Below are positions 1 to 10,628 of a stretch of 64,000 nucleotides of DNA, piece after piece. Source of the stretch: Patiria miniata (lineage: Eukaryota > Echinodermata > Asteroidea > Valvatida > Asterinidae); contig NW_024037052.1 of assembly GCF_015706575.1 (NCBI RefSeq), positions 1,054,001 through 1,118,000 on the forward strand, in the 5' to 3' direction. The notes beneath the pieces are model-generated. The model had not been told where the DNA came from and did no database searches. It worked only from the letters and a program-made list of their open reading frames with translations. Positions within the stretch are counted from its first letter, which is position 1. The number at the start of each line of letters is the position of its first letter. Position numbers and translations under genes: made by a program.

Positions 1-161
1 CTTTTGTTTTGCTAACTTTTGAAAAAAAAATGATTTCTGAATGGAAAAGTTAGTTCTTTTTTTAAAGCAATTCAAACGAATTTGCTTGAAAATGATCATT
101 ATTGTATTGTATTTAACTTGAAATGATTTCTTTGTGCAGGAAGCTTCTCTATAATGCCCAC

Positions 162-381
162 CTCAATTTCCAAGTTCTGTGTTTGTCTCTCTTCCAGTGC
201 ATGATCTGAGATGACTAAGACGTCATCTTTGGAGACATCTAGTTGTTCCTTACATCGATCCAGCTCCTGTAGTAGACGGTCCTTCTCTGCCATCCAGACT
301 CGCTCCTGAGATCGTCCTTCATACTTCAGCTCTAGATAGTCCTTAGTGCTGTCATACAACATCTGCTGTGTACGATGTAAC
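162..381 (-). CDS. CCDC77: CCDC77 internal exon (coiled coil; entry phase 2, exit phase 0)
   Basis: This exon encodes part of the long coiled coil of CCDC77, a protein associated with centrosomes and basal bodies in vertebrates. On the minus strand an acceptor ending TTAATAG precedes base 381, and a donor GAG|GTGGGC follows base 162. The first base completes a lysine codon begun in the preceding exon; 73 codons follow with no stop. The peptide includes LHRTQQMLYDSTKDYLELK and VWMAEKDRLLQEL, which line up with my recollection of human CCDC77 (HHTQELLYESTKDFLQLR and SWMLEKDNLM). Residues are mostly charged with heptad leucines. The gene continues to the left of the window, so the C-terminal exons are not visible. 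Homology is from memory and not from a search, but phase agreement with the upstream exon makes the call strong. Confidence 0.88.
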
Positions 382-490
382 CTATTAACAGAAGAATGTC
401 CATGACAAGTGATGTATGATGGTTGAACAAGGTAGCTGAATAAAGGATACACATTCTACTTTTGTTTAAAGAACGGTAAGTGTCTTATTA

Positions 491-891
491 GTCATTCATA
501 AGATTTCATTTCATTTTGCGTCGGGGTGATGTAAATCAAATTAGGTTTTGCCCTTCACCGACATATAAACACTGTATACTCTCTGTGTTACCTCCCGAGT
601 GAAAGTTGAAAAAAATCACTCCGGTCAAACCCATGACCCTCCTGCTTTCTAGTGCAGATGTCTTACCACTTGACCACCGAGCTAACGGGATCAGTTGGCT
701 GGTTCGAATCTGATGTACATAGCAGCGGGTACTACATTAACTATTCATAAGATGGTAAGACATCTGCAATAGAAAGCAGGAGGTCGTGGGTTCGAGTCCC
801 ACCGGAGTGATTTTTTTCCAACTTTCACTCGGGAGGAAACACACTGAGAATACAGTGTTTATACATCGGTGATGGACAAAACCTAATTTGG
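491..891. repeat. Inverted pair of tRNA-derived SINEs (foldback), copy 1
   Basis: Bases 537-668 and 754-890 are inverted copies of about 135 bp. Read outward they hold a tRNA-like promoter: an A-box-like stretch (AGCTCGGTGGTCAAGTGG) and a B box (GGGTTCGAGTCC). The loop between them is about 85 bp. The anticodon-like stretch CTAGAAA resembles tRNA-Ser(AGA), but the origin is uncertain. Truncated copies lacking the outer left arm start at 3321 and 6036, because the tandem duplication broke inside this element. A related single copy lies at 2721-2930, and diverged relatives lie at 21985-22140 and 22412-22692. Confidence 0.75.
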
Positions 892-1397
892 TTTTATTAG
901 TCAATTGACTCATGTAATTTCAGCAAGCACACACTGCATATGCCTCCATGTTATTTTGGCAAGATGTGTTGCCAATATACTAGTGTGGAAAGACTGTGGT
1001 TTCTAAAATAACTAAGATCAAAGTGCTTTACATTATTATTACCCCTGATCATTGGGCCAATGAAACATTGCAAATACAATCTCAGCTTCCTGTGGAATAT
1101 GGATTTTTATTCACGAGGAAGTCATTTTAGTCATGTTCCCTGACAGTATTTTATAAACTATTGAATAGGATGGTGCCAGACTATTTTTGCATTCTAGCCT
1201 CACTTTCAATTTTTATTTTAAATGTGGCTTAAAAACATTAGGGTATGTTTAACAACAAATTTAAATTTTCATTAAAGCAGACTGGTATTAATTTGTAATT
1301 AATTTTATGTCACTGCTTTAATTTCTCTTTGCAAGTTCCAAATATGAAGATTTTACCTCGCTTTCAATTTAATATAGTCGACTCCTGAATAAAGCCC

Positions 1398-1632
1398 ATA
1401 CAGCTCGGTGTAGTCATTTCGACGCAAGGTAGCTAAAATCAATCACAATTGCGATCTCTGTTCTCACAGGTACCCATTTACTCCTGGGTGGGGCGAAGCA
1501 ATGAGTGACAAAGTGTCTTGCCAAAGGGAACATGCACCATAACCCCAGGCTGGACTCGAACCCACAACCTGTAGAATTACCCGCAGACAACGAGTTCAAT
1601 GCTCCAGACCATGAGGCCAGGGCACTCCACAT
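1398..1632 (-). repeat. tRNA-headed SINE with a conserved central domain (copies at 4113-4347 and 6828-7062)
   Basis: On the minus strand a tRNA-like head with a B box (GGTTCGAGTCC) is followed by a GGCAAGACACTTTGTC stretch and CCACCCAGGAGTAAATGGG. That is the hallmark arrangement of the deeply conserved SINE central domains (Deu or Nin type) known from deuterostomes. An open frame of about 100 codons crosses it, but it is only repeat sequence. The family name is recalled, not searched. Confidence 0.65.
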
Positions 1633-1934
1633 ATTTAGAAATGTTTTGCCAATTCATGCAACAACACAAACACCAGGTAATATAATCTATTTGAAACCCC
1701 TGCCCGTTGTCCAAACTGCACACATGTGCATTTATCTTTATTGGTACCTTCAAGGATGTAACTGGGGTCCAAGTTGCTGGAGGGCCCTAAAGGGACCTCA
1801 GTTTCTAGTAGGAGGCAGTCTTTGAGCAGAGGGGTCCATGCCCCTCATCCTCCTCCCCTATCATTAGCTATGCCACTGGGCACCTTTGTCAAGTTCATTT
1901 AAGATTATAAGGAATCAATGAAGGGAGTTCCTAC

Positions 1935-2161
1935 TTTTCATTGAGGGAGTGAATCTTGGAGCGATCTCTCTCAATCACAGTCTGCATCTCTTCCATCCTG
2001 ACCCTACGATCCTCCAGCAAGGCTTCCGTCTGCTCTCTAGATAGCTCAGCTTGTTCCTTCATCTGAGATTGTAGAGCTTCAATCTGTAGCAACAGACTCT
2101 CTGGCTCTGCCTGCTGCTGGTCTGAATCAGGATGGACAGCTTTGGGCTGGGCGCTGTTGGA
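1935..2161 (-). pseudogene. CCDC77: Spare duplicate of a CCDC77 exon (unit 1)
   Basis: This is a copy of the 227-nt exon at 7365-7591 with the same acceptor (ATTTCAG) and donor (AA|GTAGGA). It encodes LLLQIEALQSQMKEQAELS and LLEDRRVRMEEMQTVIER. The exon enters in phase 0 and leaves in phase 2. Using it after another copy of itself would shift the frame and soon reach a stop, so at most one of the three copies can be in a productive message. It is identical in protein to the unit 2 copy. It retains glutamine in SREQ, as in the human protein, where unit 3 has arginine. It could serve as an alternative to unit 3, or be skipped. Confidence 0.7.
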
Positions 2162-2452
2162 CTGAAATGAGGATTGGAAAATATTGATGGATGGTAACAG
2201 GATCAACCTGCTGGTACAGACTCGGACAAAAGAAACCACCCTTTTGGAGATGATCTGATCAATTATCGTGATTGAAGCAACTTTACTGGGATAACGTATG
2301 TAACTAAACTCACTTCTCAGGGGAGTAACTACAGGTAATTTCATCAGCTGATCAAGGAATTATCAACACACCTACCAAAAGCTGCAACAGATATATATAT
2401 TTACTATTAATACTATGAAAGTAAGTAAAGTCTGTCATTAGCCAATACATCT

Positions 2453-2678
2453 CCGGTTTCAAAGGCATGAAACGACCGAGGATATTTTTTTATCCCCCCT
2501 GGATAGGATGCCAGTCCATTGCAGGTTACTTCCCAGCTAATATCGGTACCTATTTATACTCCTGGGTGGAGAGAGGCAAGTGGGGGTGAAGTGGCTTGCC
2601 CAAGGACACACATATAACCGGCAACTAGATTCGGACCCCTGACCCTCTGATCATGAGTCACAAACCTTAACCATATTA
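2453..2678 (-). repeat. SINE with Deu/Nin-type central domain (copies at 5168-5393 and 7925-8150)
   Basis: Read on the minus strand the element runs from a tRNA-like region through CCTTGGGCAAGCCACTTCAC and TCTCCACCCAGGAGTATAAA to a tail with GGACTGGCATCCTATCC. This is a second, distinct member of the conserved-domain SINE class in the same block. The matching central domain with the 1398-1632 element supports the class assignment. Confidence 0.7.
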
Positions 2679-2720
2679 ATGCTTAAAAAAAACTTAAAAT
2701 CCCATAGACCTTATAAATAG

Positions 2721-2930
2721 TTAATGCGATGCCCGCTGCCATGTACCAATACATCAGATTCGAGCCAGCCAACCGATCCCATTAGCTCAGTGGTCAAGTG
2801 GTAAAACATCTGCACTAGAAAGCAGGAGGTTGTGGGTTCGAGTCCCAACCGAGTGATTTTTTCCAACTTTTACTCAGGAGGTAACACACTGAGTATTCAG
2901 TGTTTATACATCAATGAAGGGCAAAACCTG
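2721..2930 (+). repeat. tRNA-derived SINE (copies near 5434-5644 and 8191-8401)
   Basis: It contains an A-box-like TTAGCTCAGTGGTCAAGTGG, an anticodon-like CTAGAAA loop and a B box GGGTTCGAGTCCC, then a tail ending in GGGCAAAACCTGATTTG. It belongs to the same family as the inverted pair at 491-891. It is not a functional tRNA gene: the acceptor ends do not pair and the body runs into the SINE tail. Confidence 0.75.
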
Positions 2931-3095
2931 ATTTGACATACATTGTATTAATACTATGATCCACTAGTTTATCTGACCAACAAATACTAAAAATGGGCCT
3001 GATATGGTTGGTATGAGATCTGAGGAGTGTTGGCTTTGCAATGTTTTATCAACCACCCTTTGCCTCAACCATACCGGTATGTAATCTCTACCTAC

Positions 3096-3166
3096 CTTTT
3101 GTGTTAGCAGTAACTCTGTGTTGTGCATTCCTCCGTGTTCTGTTGTTCTGTGGTCTGCTTGGCACT
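3096..3166 (-). pseudogene. CCDC77: Spare duplicate of the 71-nt CCDC77 exon with altered acceptor (unit 1)
   Basis: This copy corresponds to the 71-nt exon at 8567-8637. The donor (AAAAG|GTAGGT) is kept. At the acceptor, unit 3 reads GCCAG|AGTGCC while this copy reads GCCGAAGTGCC, so the only AG lies two bases further in and would drop two bases and shift the frame. The copy is probably not used in a productive message. Confidence 0.6.
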
Positions 3167-3208
3167 TCGGCTTTTAAACCCAATATTTCACCCTCTGGAA
3201 AAAAAAAA

Positions 3209-3320
3209 CCAGACATTGCTGGTCGGCCGACCAGCGTTGGAAAAATACCATTTTTTTTTAAAATGTCAGCACACCAGGAGCCACGATTTTACAGGATGCT
3301 TTAGGCTGTCATTCCCTAAA
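3209..3320. repeat. Captured segment with perfect palindrome (copies at about 5924-6035; source 9899-10006)
   Basis: It begins at the deletion junction and contains the perfect 18-bp palindrome GCTGGTCGGCCGACCAGC and a poly-T run. It then runs to CTGTCATTCCCTAAA, where the next unit starts. The same stretch at 9899-10006 sits in its longer original context. Junction sequence CCAGACA|TTGCTGG shows about two bases of shared CA. Confidence 0.8.
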
Positions 3321-4649
3321 GTTGAAAAAAATCACTCCGGTCGAACCCATGACCTCCTGCTTTCTAGTGCAGATGTCTTACCACTTGACCACCGAGCTAA
3401 CGGGATCAGTTGGCTGGTTCGAATCTGATGTACATAGCAGCGGGTACTACATTAACTATTCATAAGATGGTAAGACATCTGCAATAGAAAGCAGGAGGTC
3501 GTGGGTTCGAGTCCCACCGGAGTGATTTTTTTCCAACTTTCACTCGGGAGGAAACACACTGAGAATACAGTGTTTATACATCGGTGATGGACAAAACCTA
3601 ATTTGGTTTTATTAGTCAATTGACTCATGTAATTTCAGCAAGCACACACTGCATATGCCTCCATGTTATTTTGGCAAGATGTGTTGCCAATATACTAGTG
3701 TGGAAAGACTGTGGTTTCTAAAATAACTAAGATCAAAGTGCTTTACATTATTATTACCCCTGATCATTGGGCCAATGAAACATTGCAAATACAATCTCAG
3801 CTTCCTGTGGAATATGGATTTTTATTCACGAGGAAGTCATTTTAGTCATGTTCCCTGACAGTATTTTATAAACTATTGAATAGGATGGTGCCAGACTATT
3901 TTTGCATTCTAGCCTCACTTTCAATTTTTATTTTAAATGTGGCTTAAAAACATTAGGGTATGTTTAACAACAAATTTAAATTTTCATTAAAGCAGACTGG
4001 TATTAATTTGTAATTAATTTTATGTCACTGCTTTAATTTCTCTTTGCAAGTTCCAAATATGAAGATTTTACCTCGCTTTCAATTTAATATAGTCGACTCC
4101 TGAATAAAGCCCATACAGCTCGGTGTAGTCATTTCGACGCAAGGTAGCTAAAATCAATCACAATTGCGATCTCTGTTCTCACAGGTACCCATTTACTCCT
4201 GGGTGGGGCGAAGCAATGAGTGACAAAGTGTCTTGCCAAAGGGAACATGCACCATAACCCCAGGCTGGACTCGAACCCACAACCTGTAGAATTACCCGCA
4301 GACAACGAGTTCAATGCTCCAGACCATGAGGCCAGGGCACTCCACATATTTAGAAATGTTTTGCCAATTCATGCAACAACACAAACACCAGGTAATATAA
4401 TCTATTTGAAACCCCTGCCCGTTGTCCAAACTGCACACATGTGCATTTATCTTTATTGGTACCTTCAAGGATGTAACTGGGGTCCAAGTTGCTGGAGGGC
4501 CCTAAAGGGACCTCAGTTTCTAGTAGGAGGCAGTCTTTGAGCAGAGGGGTCCATGCCCCTCATCCTCCTCCCCTATCATTAGCTATGCCACTGGGCACCT
4601 TTGTCAAGTTCATTTAAGATTATAAGGAATCAATGAAGGGAGTTCCTAC

Positions 4650-4876
4650 TTTTCATTGAGGGAGTGAATCTTGGAGCGATCTCTCTCAATCACAGTCTGC
4701 ATCTCTTCCATCCTGACCCTACGATCCTCCAGCAAGGCTTCCGTCTGCTCTCTAGATAGCTCAGCTTGTTCCTTCATCTGAGATTGTAGAGCTTCAATCT
4801 GTAGCAACAGACTCTCTGGCTCTGCCTGCTGCTGGTCTGAATCAGGATGGACAGCTTTGGGCTGGGCGCTGTTGGA
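4650..4876 (-). pseudogene. CCDC77: Spare duplicate of a CCDC77 exon (unit 2)
   Basis: Same sequence and splice sites as the unit 1 copy at 1935-2161. Serial inclusion with either neighbour breaks the frame because the exon is 227 nt (two modulo three). Whether it is spliced in place of the unit 3 copy cannot be told from DNA. Confidence 0.7.
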
Positions 4877-5809
4877 CTGAAATGAGGATTGGAAAATATT
4901 GATGGATGGTAACAGGATCAACCTGCTGGTACAGACTCGGACAAAAGAAACCACCCTTTTGGAGATGATCTGATCAATTATCGTGATTGAAGCAACTTTA
5001 CTGGGATAACGTATGTAACTAAACTCACTTCTCAGGGGAGTAACTACAGGTAATTTCATCAGCTGATCAAGGAATTATCAACACACCTACCAAAAGCTGC
5101 AACAGATATATATATTTACTATTAATACTATGAAAGTAAGTAAAGTCTGTCATTAGCCAATACATCTCCGGTTTCAAAGGCATGAAACGACCGAGGATAT
5201 TTTTTTATCCCCCCTGGATAGGATGCCAGTCCATTGCAGGTTACTTCCCAGCTAATATCGGTACCTATTTATACTCCTGGGTGGAGAGAGGCAAGTGGGG
5301 GTGAAGTGGCTTGCCCAAGGACACACATATAACCGGCAACTAGATTCGGACCCCTGACCCTCTGATCATGAGTCACAAACCTTAACCATATTAATGCTTA
5401 AAAAAAATTAAAATCCCATAGACCTTATAAATAGTTAATGCGATGCCCGCTGCCATGTACCAATACATCAGATTCGAGCCAGCCAACCGATCCCATTAGC
5501 TCAGTGGTCAAGTGGTAAAACATCTGCACTAGAAAGCAGGAGGTTGTGGGTTCGAGTCCCAACCGAGTGATTTTTTCCAACTTTTACTCAGGAGGTAACA
5601 CACTGAGTATTCAGTGTTTATACATCAATGAAGGGCAAAACCTGATTTGACATACATTGTATTAATACTATGATCCACTAGTTTATCTGACCAACAAATA
5701 CTAAAAATGGGCCTGATATGGTTGGTATGAGATCTGAGGAGTGTTGGCTTTGCAATGTTTTATCAACCACCCTTTGCCTCAACCATACCGGTATGTAATC
5801 TCTACCTAC

Positions 5810-5880
5810 CTTTTGTGTTAGCAGTAACTCTGTGTTGTGCATTCCTCCGTGTTCTGTTGTTCTGTGGTCTGCTTGGCACT
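5810..5880 (-). pseudogene. CCDC77: Spare duplicate of the 71-nt CCDC77 exon with altered acceptor (unit 2)
   Basis: It shares the CCGAAG acceptor-region change with the unit 1 copy and keeps the AAAAG|GTAGGT donor. The shared change shows that units 1 and 2 derive from one altered copy. Confidence 0.6.
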
Positions 5881-7364
5881 TCGGCTTTTAAACCCAATAT
5901 TTCACCCTCTGGAAAAAAAAAACCAGACATTGCTGGTCGGCCGACCAGCGTTGGAAAAATACCATTTTTTTTAAAAAATGTCAGCACACCAGGAGCCACG
6001 ATTTTACAGGATGCTTTAGGCTGTCATTCCCTAAAGTTGAAAAAAATCACTCCGGTCGAACCCATGACCTCCTGCTTTCTAGTGCAGATGTCTTACCACT
6101 TGACCACCGAGCTAACGGGATCAGTTGGCTGGTTCGAATCTGATGTACATAGCAGCGGGTACTACATTAACTATTCATAAGATGGTAAGACATCTGCAAT
6201 AGAAAGCAGGAGGTCGTGGGTTCGAGTCCCACCGGAGTGATTTTTTTCCAACTTTCACTCGGGAGGAAACACACTGAGAATACAGTGTTTATACATCGGT
6301 GATGGACAAAACCTAATTTGGTTTTATTAGTCAATTGACTCATGTAATTTCAGCAAGCACACACTGCATATGCCTCCATGTTATTTTGGCAAGATGTGTT
6401 GCCAATATACTAGTGTGGAAAGACTGTGGTTTCTAAAATAACTAAGATCAAAGTGCTTTACATTATTATTACCCCTGATCATTGGGCCAATGAAACATTG
6501 CAAATACAATCTCAGCTTCCTGTGGAATATGGATTTTTATTCACGAGGAAGTCATTTTAGTCATGTTCCCTGACAGTATTTTATAAACTATTGAATAGGA
6601 TGGTGCCAGACTATTTTTGCATTCTAGCCTCACTTTCAATTTTTATTTTAAATGTGGCTTAAAAACATTAGGGTATGTTTAACAACAAATTTAAATTTTC
6701 ATTAAAGCAGACTGGTATTAATTTGTAATTAATTTTATGTCACTGCTTTAATTTCTCTTTGCAAGTTCCAAATATGAAGATTTTACCTCGCTTTCAATTT
6801 AATATAGTCGACTCCTGAATAAAGCCCATACAGCTCGGTGTAGTCATTTCGACGCAAGGTAGCTAAAATCAATCACAATTGCGATCTCTGTTCTCACAGG
6901 TACCCATTTACTCCTGGGTGGGGCGAAGCAATGAGTGACAAAGTGTCTTGCCAAAGGGAACATGCACCATAACCCCAGGCTGGACTCGAACCCACAACCT
7001 GTAGAATTACCCACAGACAACGAGTTCAATGCTCCAGACCATGAGGCCAGGGCACTCCACATATTTAGAAATGTTTTGCCAATTCATGCAACAACACAAA
7101 CACCAGGTAATATAATCTATTTGAAACCCCTGCCCGTTGTCCAAACTGCACACATGTGCATTTATCTTTATTGGTACCTTCAAGGATGTAACTGGGGTCC
7201 AAGTTGCTGGAGGGCCCTAAAGGGACCTCAGTTTCTAGTAGGAGGCAGTCTTTGAGCAGAGGGGTCCATGCCCCTCATCCTCCTCCCCTATCATTAGCTA
7301 TGCCACTGGGCACCTTTGTCAAGTTCATTTAAGATTATAAGGAATCAATGAAGGGAGTTCCTAC

Positions 7365-7591
7365 TTTTCATTGAGGGAGTGAATCTTGGAGCGATCTCTC
7401 TCAATCACAGTCTGCATCTCTTCCATCCTGACCCTACGATCCTCCAGCAAGGCTTCCGTCCGCTCTCTAGATAGCTCAGCTTGTTCCTTCATCTGAGATT
7501 GTAGAGCTTCAATCTGTAGCAACAGACTCTCTGGCTCTGCCTGCTGCTGGTCTGAATCAGGATAGACAGCTTTGGGCTGGGCGCTGTTGGA
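7365..7591 (-). CDS. CCDC77: CCDC77 internal exon (227 nt, probable functional copy)
   Basis: This exon encodes a coiled-coil segment of CCDC77. The acceptor is ATTTCAG before base 7591 and the donor AA|GTAGGA after base 7365. It opens in phase 0 with SNSAQPKAVYPDSDQQQAEP, then LLLQIEALQSQMKEQAELS and LLEDRRVRMEEMQTVIER. These align with human [22 protein letters not shown] and LIEDRRIHLEEIQ as I recall them. The phase-2 end (AA) joins base 381 of the next exon (G) to give lysine and LHRTQQ in frame. This copy differs from the other two at two residues (Tyr for His in the linker, Arg for Gln after SRE). I chose it because it lies next to the only 71-nt exon with an intact acceptor. Confidence 0.82.
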
Positions 7592-8566
7592 CTGAAATGA
7601 GGATTGGAAAATATTGATGGATGGTAACAGGATCAACCTGCTGGTACAGACTCGGACAAAAGAAACCACCATTTTGGAGATGATCTGATCAATTATCGTG
7701 ATTGAAGCAACTTTACTGGGATAACGTATGTAACTAATCTTGGAAAGTTCATGGTATGATGAGGCGGCTTTTTTGCCAAACTCACTTCTCAGGGGAGTAA
7801 CTACAGGTAATTTCATCAGCTGATCAAGGAATTATCAACACACCTACCAAAAGCTGCAACAGATATATATATTTACTATTAATACTATGAAAGTAAGTAA
7901 AGTCTGTCATTAGCCAATACATCTCCGGTTTCAAAGGCATGAAACGACCGAGGATATTTTTTTATCCCCCCTGGATAGGATGCCAGTCCATTGCAGGTTA
8001 CTTCCCAGCTAATATCGGTACCTATTTATACTCCTGGGTGGAGAGAGGCAAGTGGGGGTGAAGTGGCTTGCCCAAGGACACACATATAACCGGCAACTAG
8101 ATTCGGACCCCTGACCCTCTGATCATGAGTCACAAACCTTAACCATATTAATGCTTAAAAAAAATTAAAATCCCATAGACCTTATAAATAGTTAATGCGA
8201 TGCCCGCTGCCATGTACCAATACATCAGATTCGAGCCAGCCAACCGATCCCATTAGCTCAGTGGTCAAGTGGTAAAACATCTGCACTAGAAAGCAGGAGG
8301 TTGTGGGTTCGAGTCCCAACAGAGTGATTTTTTCCAACTTTTACTCAGGAGGTAACACACTGAGTATTCAGTGTTTATACATCAATGAAGGGCAAAACCT
8401 GATTTGACATACATTGTATTAATACTATGATCCACTAGTTTATCTGACCCACAAATACTAAAAATGGGCCTGATATGGTTGGTATGAGATCTGAGGAGTG
8501 TTGGCTTTGCAATGTTTTATCAACCACCCTTTGCCTCAACCATACCGGTATGTAATCTCTACCTAC

Positions 8567-8637
8567 CTTTTGTGTTAGCAGTAACTCTGTGTTGTGCATT
8601 CCTCCGTGTTCTGTTGTTCTGTGGTCTGCTTGGCACT
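8567..8637 (-). CDS. CCDC77: CCDC77 small internal exon (71 nt)
   Basis: The upstream exon at 10629-10750 ends with one spare base and the downstream exon at 7591 opens in phase 0, so an exon of two modulo three bases must lie between them. This segment fits: acceptor GCCAG before base 8637, donor AAAAG|GTAGGT after base 8567, 71 nt. Joined to the upstream G it reads ECQADHRTTEHGGMHNTELL then LTQK with no stop. Human CCDC77 has ECEQSE at the equivalent place, as I remember it. The linker is poorly conserved, so splice phase is the main evidence. Confidence 0.65.
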
Positions 8638-8689
8638 CTGGCTTTTAAACCCCAATATTTCACCCTCTGGAAAAAAAAACCAGACAGGC

Positions 8690-10628
8690 AAGTAAGAAGA
8701 AAACATGAGACGTCTTGGAAATTACAGGTTACACCTTCATATACCTTTGAAATCTGATGGACAGTGTGTGCAGATATATAATTGTTTGCCAGAATAAAAT
8801 GCAATGTTCAAAGTTGGGTCAAAAGTCTTCTAATGCCCGACTGTAATTCATTGTAATAAACCAGTTCTGTATTTCAATGACCTGAGGTCATTTGGGATAA
8901 CATTGCTGACACGATGTTAGGCGATGTTACGCGCACGACCACTCTGGTGGTAATTTACACACAAGCGTCGCGCACCCGCATTCATGCGCCTTTGATCGTT
9001 CTACTATCCCGAATGACCGGTGACCCATATCGTTGTGCACATAAGCAGTTGAAATACCGAACTGGCTTATCCATGGCATTCCTTGAGTTGTTTGCTTGTT
9101 TGGAAAAGGATGAGACATTTAGGACAACTTGAAGAACTGTTGACACTTAAAATACCCAATACAAGGGAACTTGACTAGGTTTACTCTTAATAATGTTTAA
9201 ATGGGGGCAGTTCCGCAGTGTCAGACGTACATTTTGGGCAATTCAACAGTGTATGTAATTGTAGTTATAATCACGGGGTAGATTTTAATTCTGATAAAAC
9301 ATATCAGTTAGTCACTAGTTACTTTGATGAGTCAAAGAAGAAATTATTCATCCAACTTTGTTGCTGTAGTAGAAATTGGCTCAAAACACCGGACGTACTC
9401 AGACAAATCAATTTTTTGTATTGTCATCAATTGATTTTCCATTTACAAGTAACAGCCAAACTGTTGAACTTGTTAGGGAATGTACAACATTTGCTTTTGC
9501 TGCAATGTTCAAAATAAGTGCATCTGGGGGATTAGTGTGCTATAAAAAATATTGTTAAAGGGCATGTACAACATTTGCTTTTGCTGCAATAATCAGAAAT
9601 AAATGGATTTGGAGGATTAGTATGTTTTAGCAAATATTGTTAAAATGACTTGTTTCACGTTTTGGGCTTGTAGATGTTGGAAAAACCAAGAAAACCATTC
9701 ATGTTCTTGTAGTCTGGTTCACAGACCCCATTTAAGATGAAACGGAGAATTTATAGACTTTGGGGGATTGTAAGATCAGAGAGGCAGTCTAGTAGGCTTG
9801 TACCCCTTCAAAGGTGTGTAATCAATTGCACAGAAAACACAGAATAACTAATTATGAAAAATTAGGAGTAGTTTTAAAAAAAAAAACAGTTTTCTCCATT
9901 GCTGGTCGGCCGACCAGCGTTGGAAAAATACCATTTTTTTTTTTAAATGTCAGCACACCAGGAGCCACGATTTTACAGGATGCTTTAGGCTGTCATCCCC
10001 TAACAATCCACTAAGGTATTTAGTGATACTTTGTTCATATCGTTTTGTAATATTTGCCAATGTTGTATCTTCCCTTTAAACTGACCTATTTCACGTTTTG
10101 GGTTCGGAAATGCCAGAAAATCTAAGAAATCCAACCATGTTCTTGTGGTCTGGTGACATGAGACGTAAGATGAGACGTAGCACTTTGTACACTTTGAGGA
10201 AGTTAGGTCAGAGAATCAGTCTAGCAGGCTTGTACCCCTACACAGATGCGTAATTGATTGCAAAGAAAATGCGGAATGACTAAATATGAATTTTACAGGA
10301 TGCTTTAGACTGTCATTCACTGACAGTCCAGTAATATATTTCGTCATAATTTGATCATTTCGTTTTTTGATGTTTGCAATGATGTTGTATCTTCCCTTTT
10401 AAATAAACTACATGTCAATAAAATACAGATAATATGCTTCAAATTGATATGTATATTTCTTTTGTGGCATTTTGGCCATTAAGAATTGTTGGCATTCAGG
10501 TTTATAATTCTGTAGAATTGCCCATGGATGGGCGAGGGAATTGATTAACAAATTTTGGCCAAGGACATTGACAAATATGAGTCTGCAGCCCCGTTGGTAG
10601 AGTTGCCAGTGCGGTGTTACACACTGAC
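8690..10628. other. CCDC77 intron with local duplications
   Basis: No exon was recognised in this stretch. It contains two diverged sequence repeats. About 88 bp starting near 9476 recurs from 9563 (GTACAACATTTGCTTTTGCT in both). A stretch of several hundred bases from 9648 recurs, diverged, from about 10080 (TTTCACGTTTTGGG, GCAGTCTAGTAGGCTTGTAC and similar). Bases 9899-10006 are the source of the segment captured in units 1 and 2. The GC-richer stretch 8900-9010 shows nothing recognisable. Confidence 0.6.

Larger units (their letters stand above)
605..3320. repeat. Tandem block, unit 1 of 3 (2.7 kb)
   Basis: This unit is nearly identical to 3321-6035, offset 2715-2716 bp. It carries SINE pieces, a spare copy of the 227-nt CCDC77 exon (1935-2161) and a spare copy of the 71-nt exon (3096-3166). 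From about 3209 it ends in 110 bp that match 9899-10006, a segment normally 1.2 kb further along. That shows an internal deletion took place before or during duplication. The left boundary falls inside the inverted SINE pair. Confidence 0.93.
3321..6035. repeat. Tandem block, unit 2 of 3
   Basis: Offset 2715 bp from unit 1, with very few differences from it (for example one base in an A-run near 5401). It holds the same SINEs, the 227-nt exon copy and the 71-nt exon copy, and the same captured segment at its right end. Units 1 and 2 are closer to each other than either is to unit 3. Confidence 0.93.
6036..8689. repeat. Tandem block, unit 3 of 3 (probable ancestral unit)
   Basis: This unit matches units 1 and 2 up to CCAGACA near 8689 and then continues into unique flank. 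It has about 42 bp at 7737-7778 that the other two lack, in the intron just upstream of the 227-nt exon. It keeps the intact acceptor of the 71-nt exon. These points favour it as the original copy. Confidence 0.85.

Noticed and set aside
1505-1825. 106-codon plus-strand frame (also 4220-4540 and 6935-7255)
   Set aside because: It crosses a SINE and intron sequence, and recurs only because the block is triplicated.
2785-2860. tRNA gene
   Set aside because: A and B boxes are present, but there is no acceptor stem and the sequence runs on into a SINE tail; it repeats with the SINE family.
3041-3304. Plus-strand frame starting MFYQPPFASTIPVCNLYLPF
   Set aside because: It is antisense to the 71-nt CCDC77 exon copy and poly-purine tract, without splice or homology support.
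8559-8637. Alternative reading of the 71-nt exon as ARVPSRPQNNRTRRNAQHRV from an acceptor at TTTAAAAG
   Set aside because: That exon would be 75 nt and would leave the next exon out of frame; the CCAG acceptor gives the right phase.
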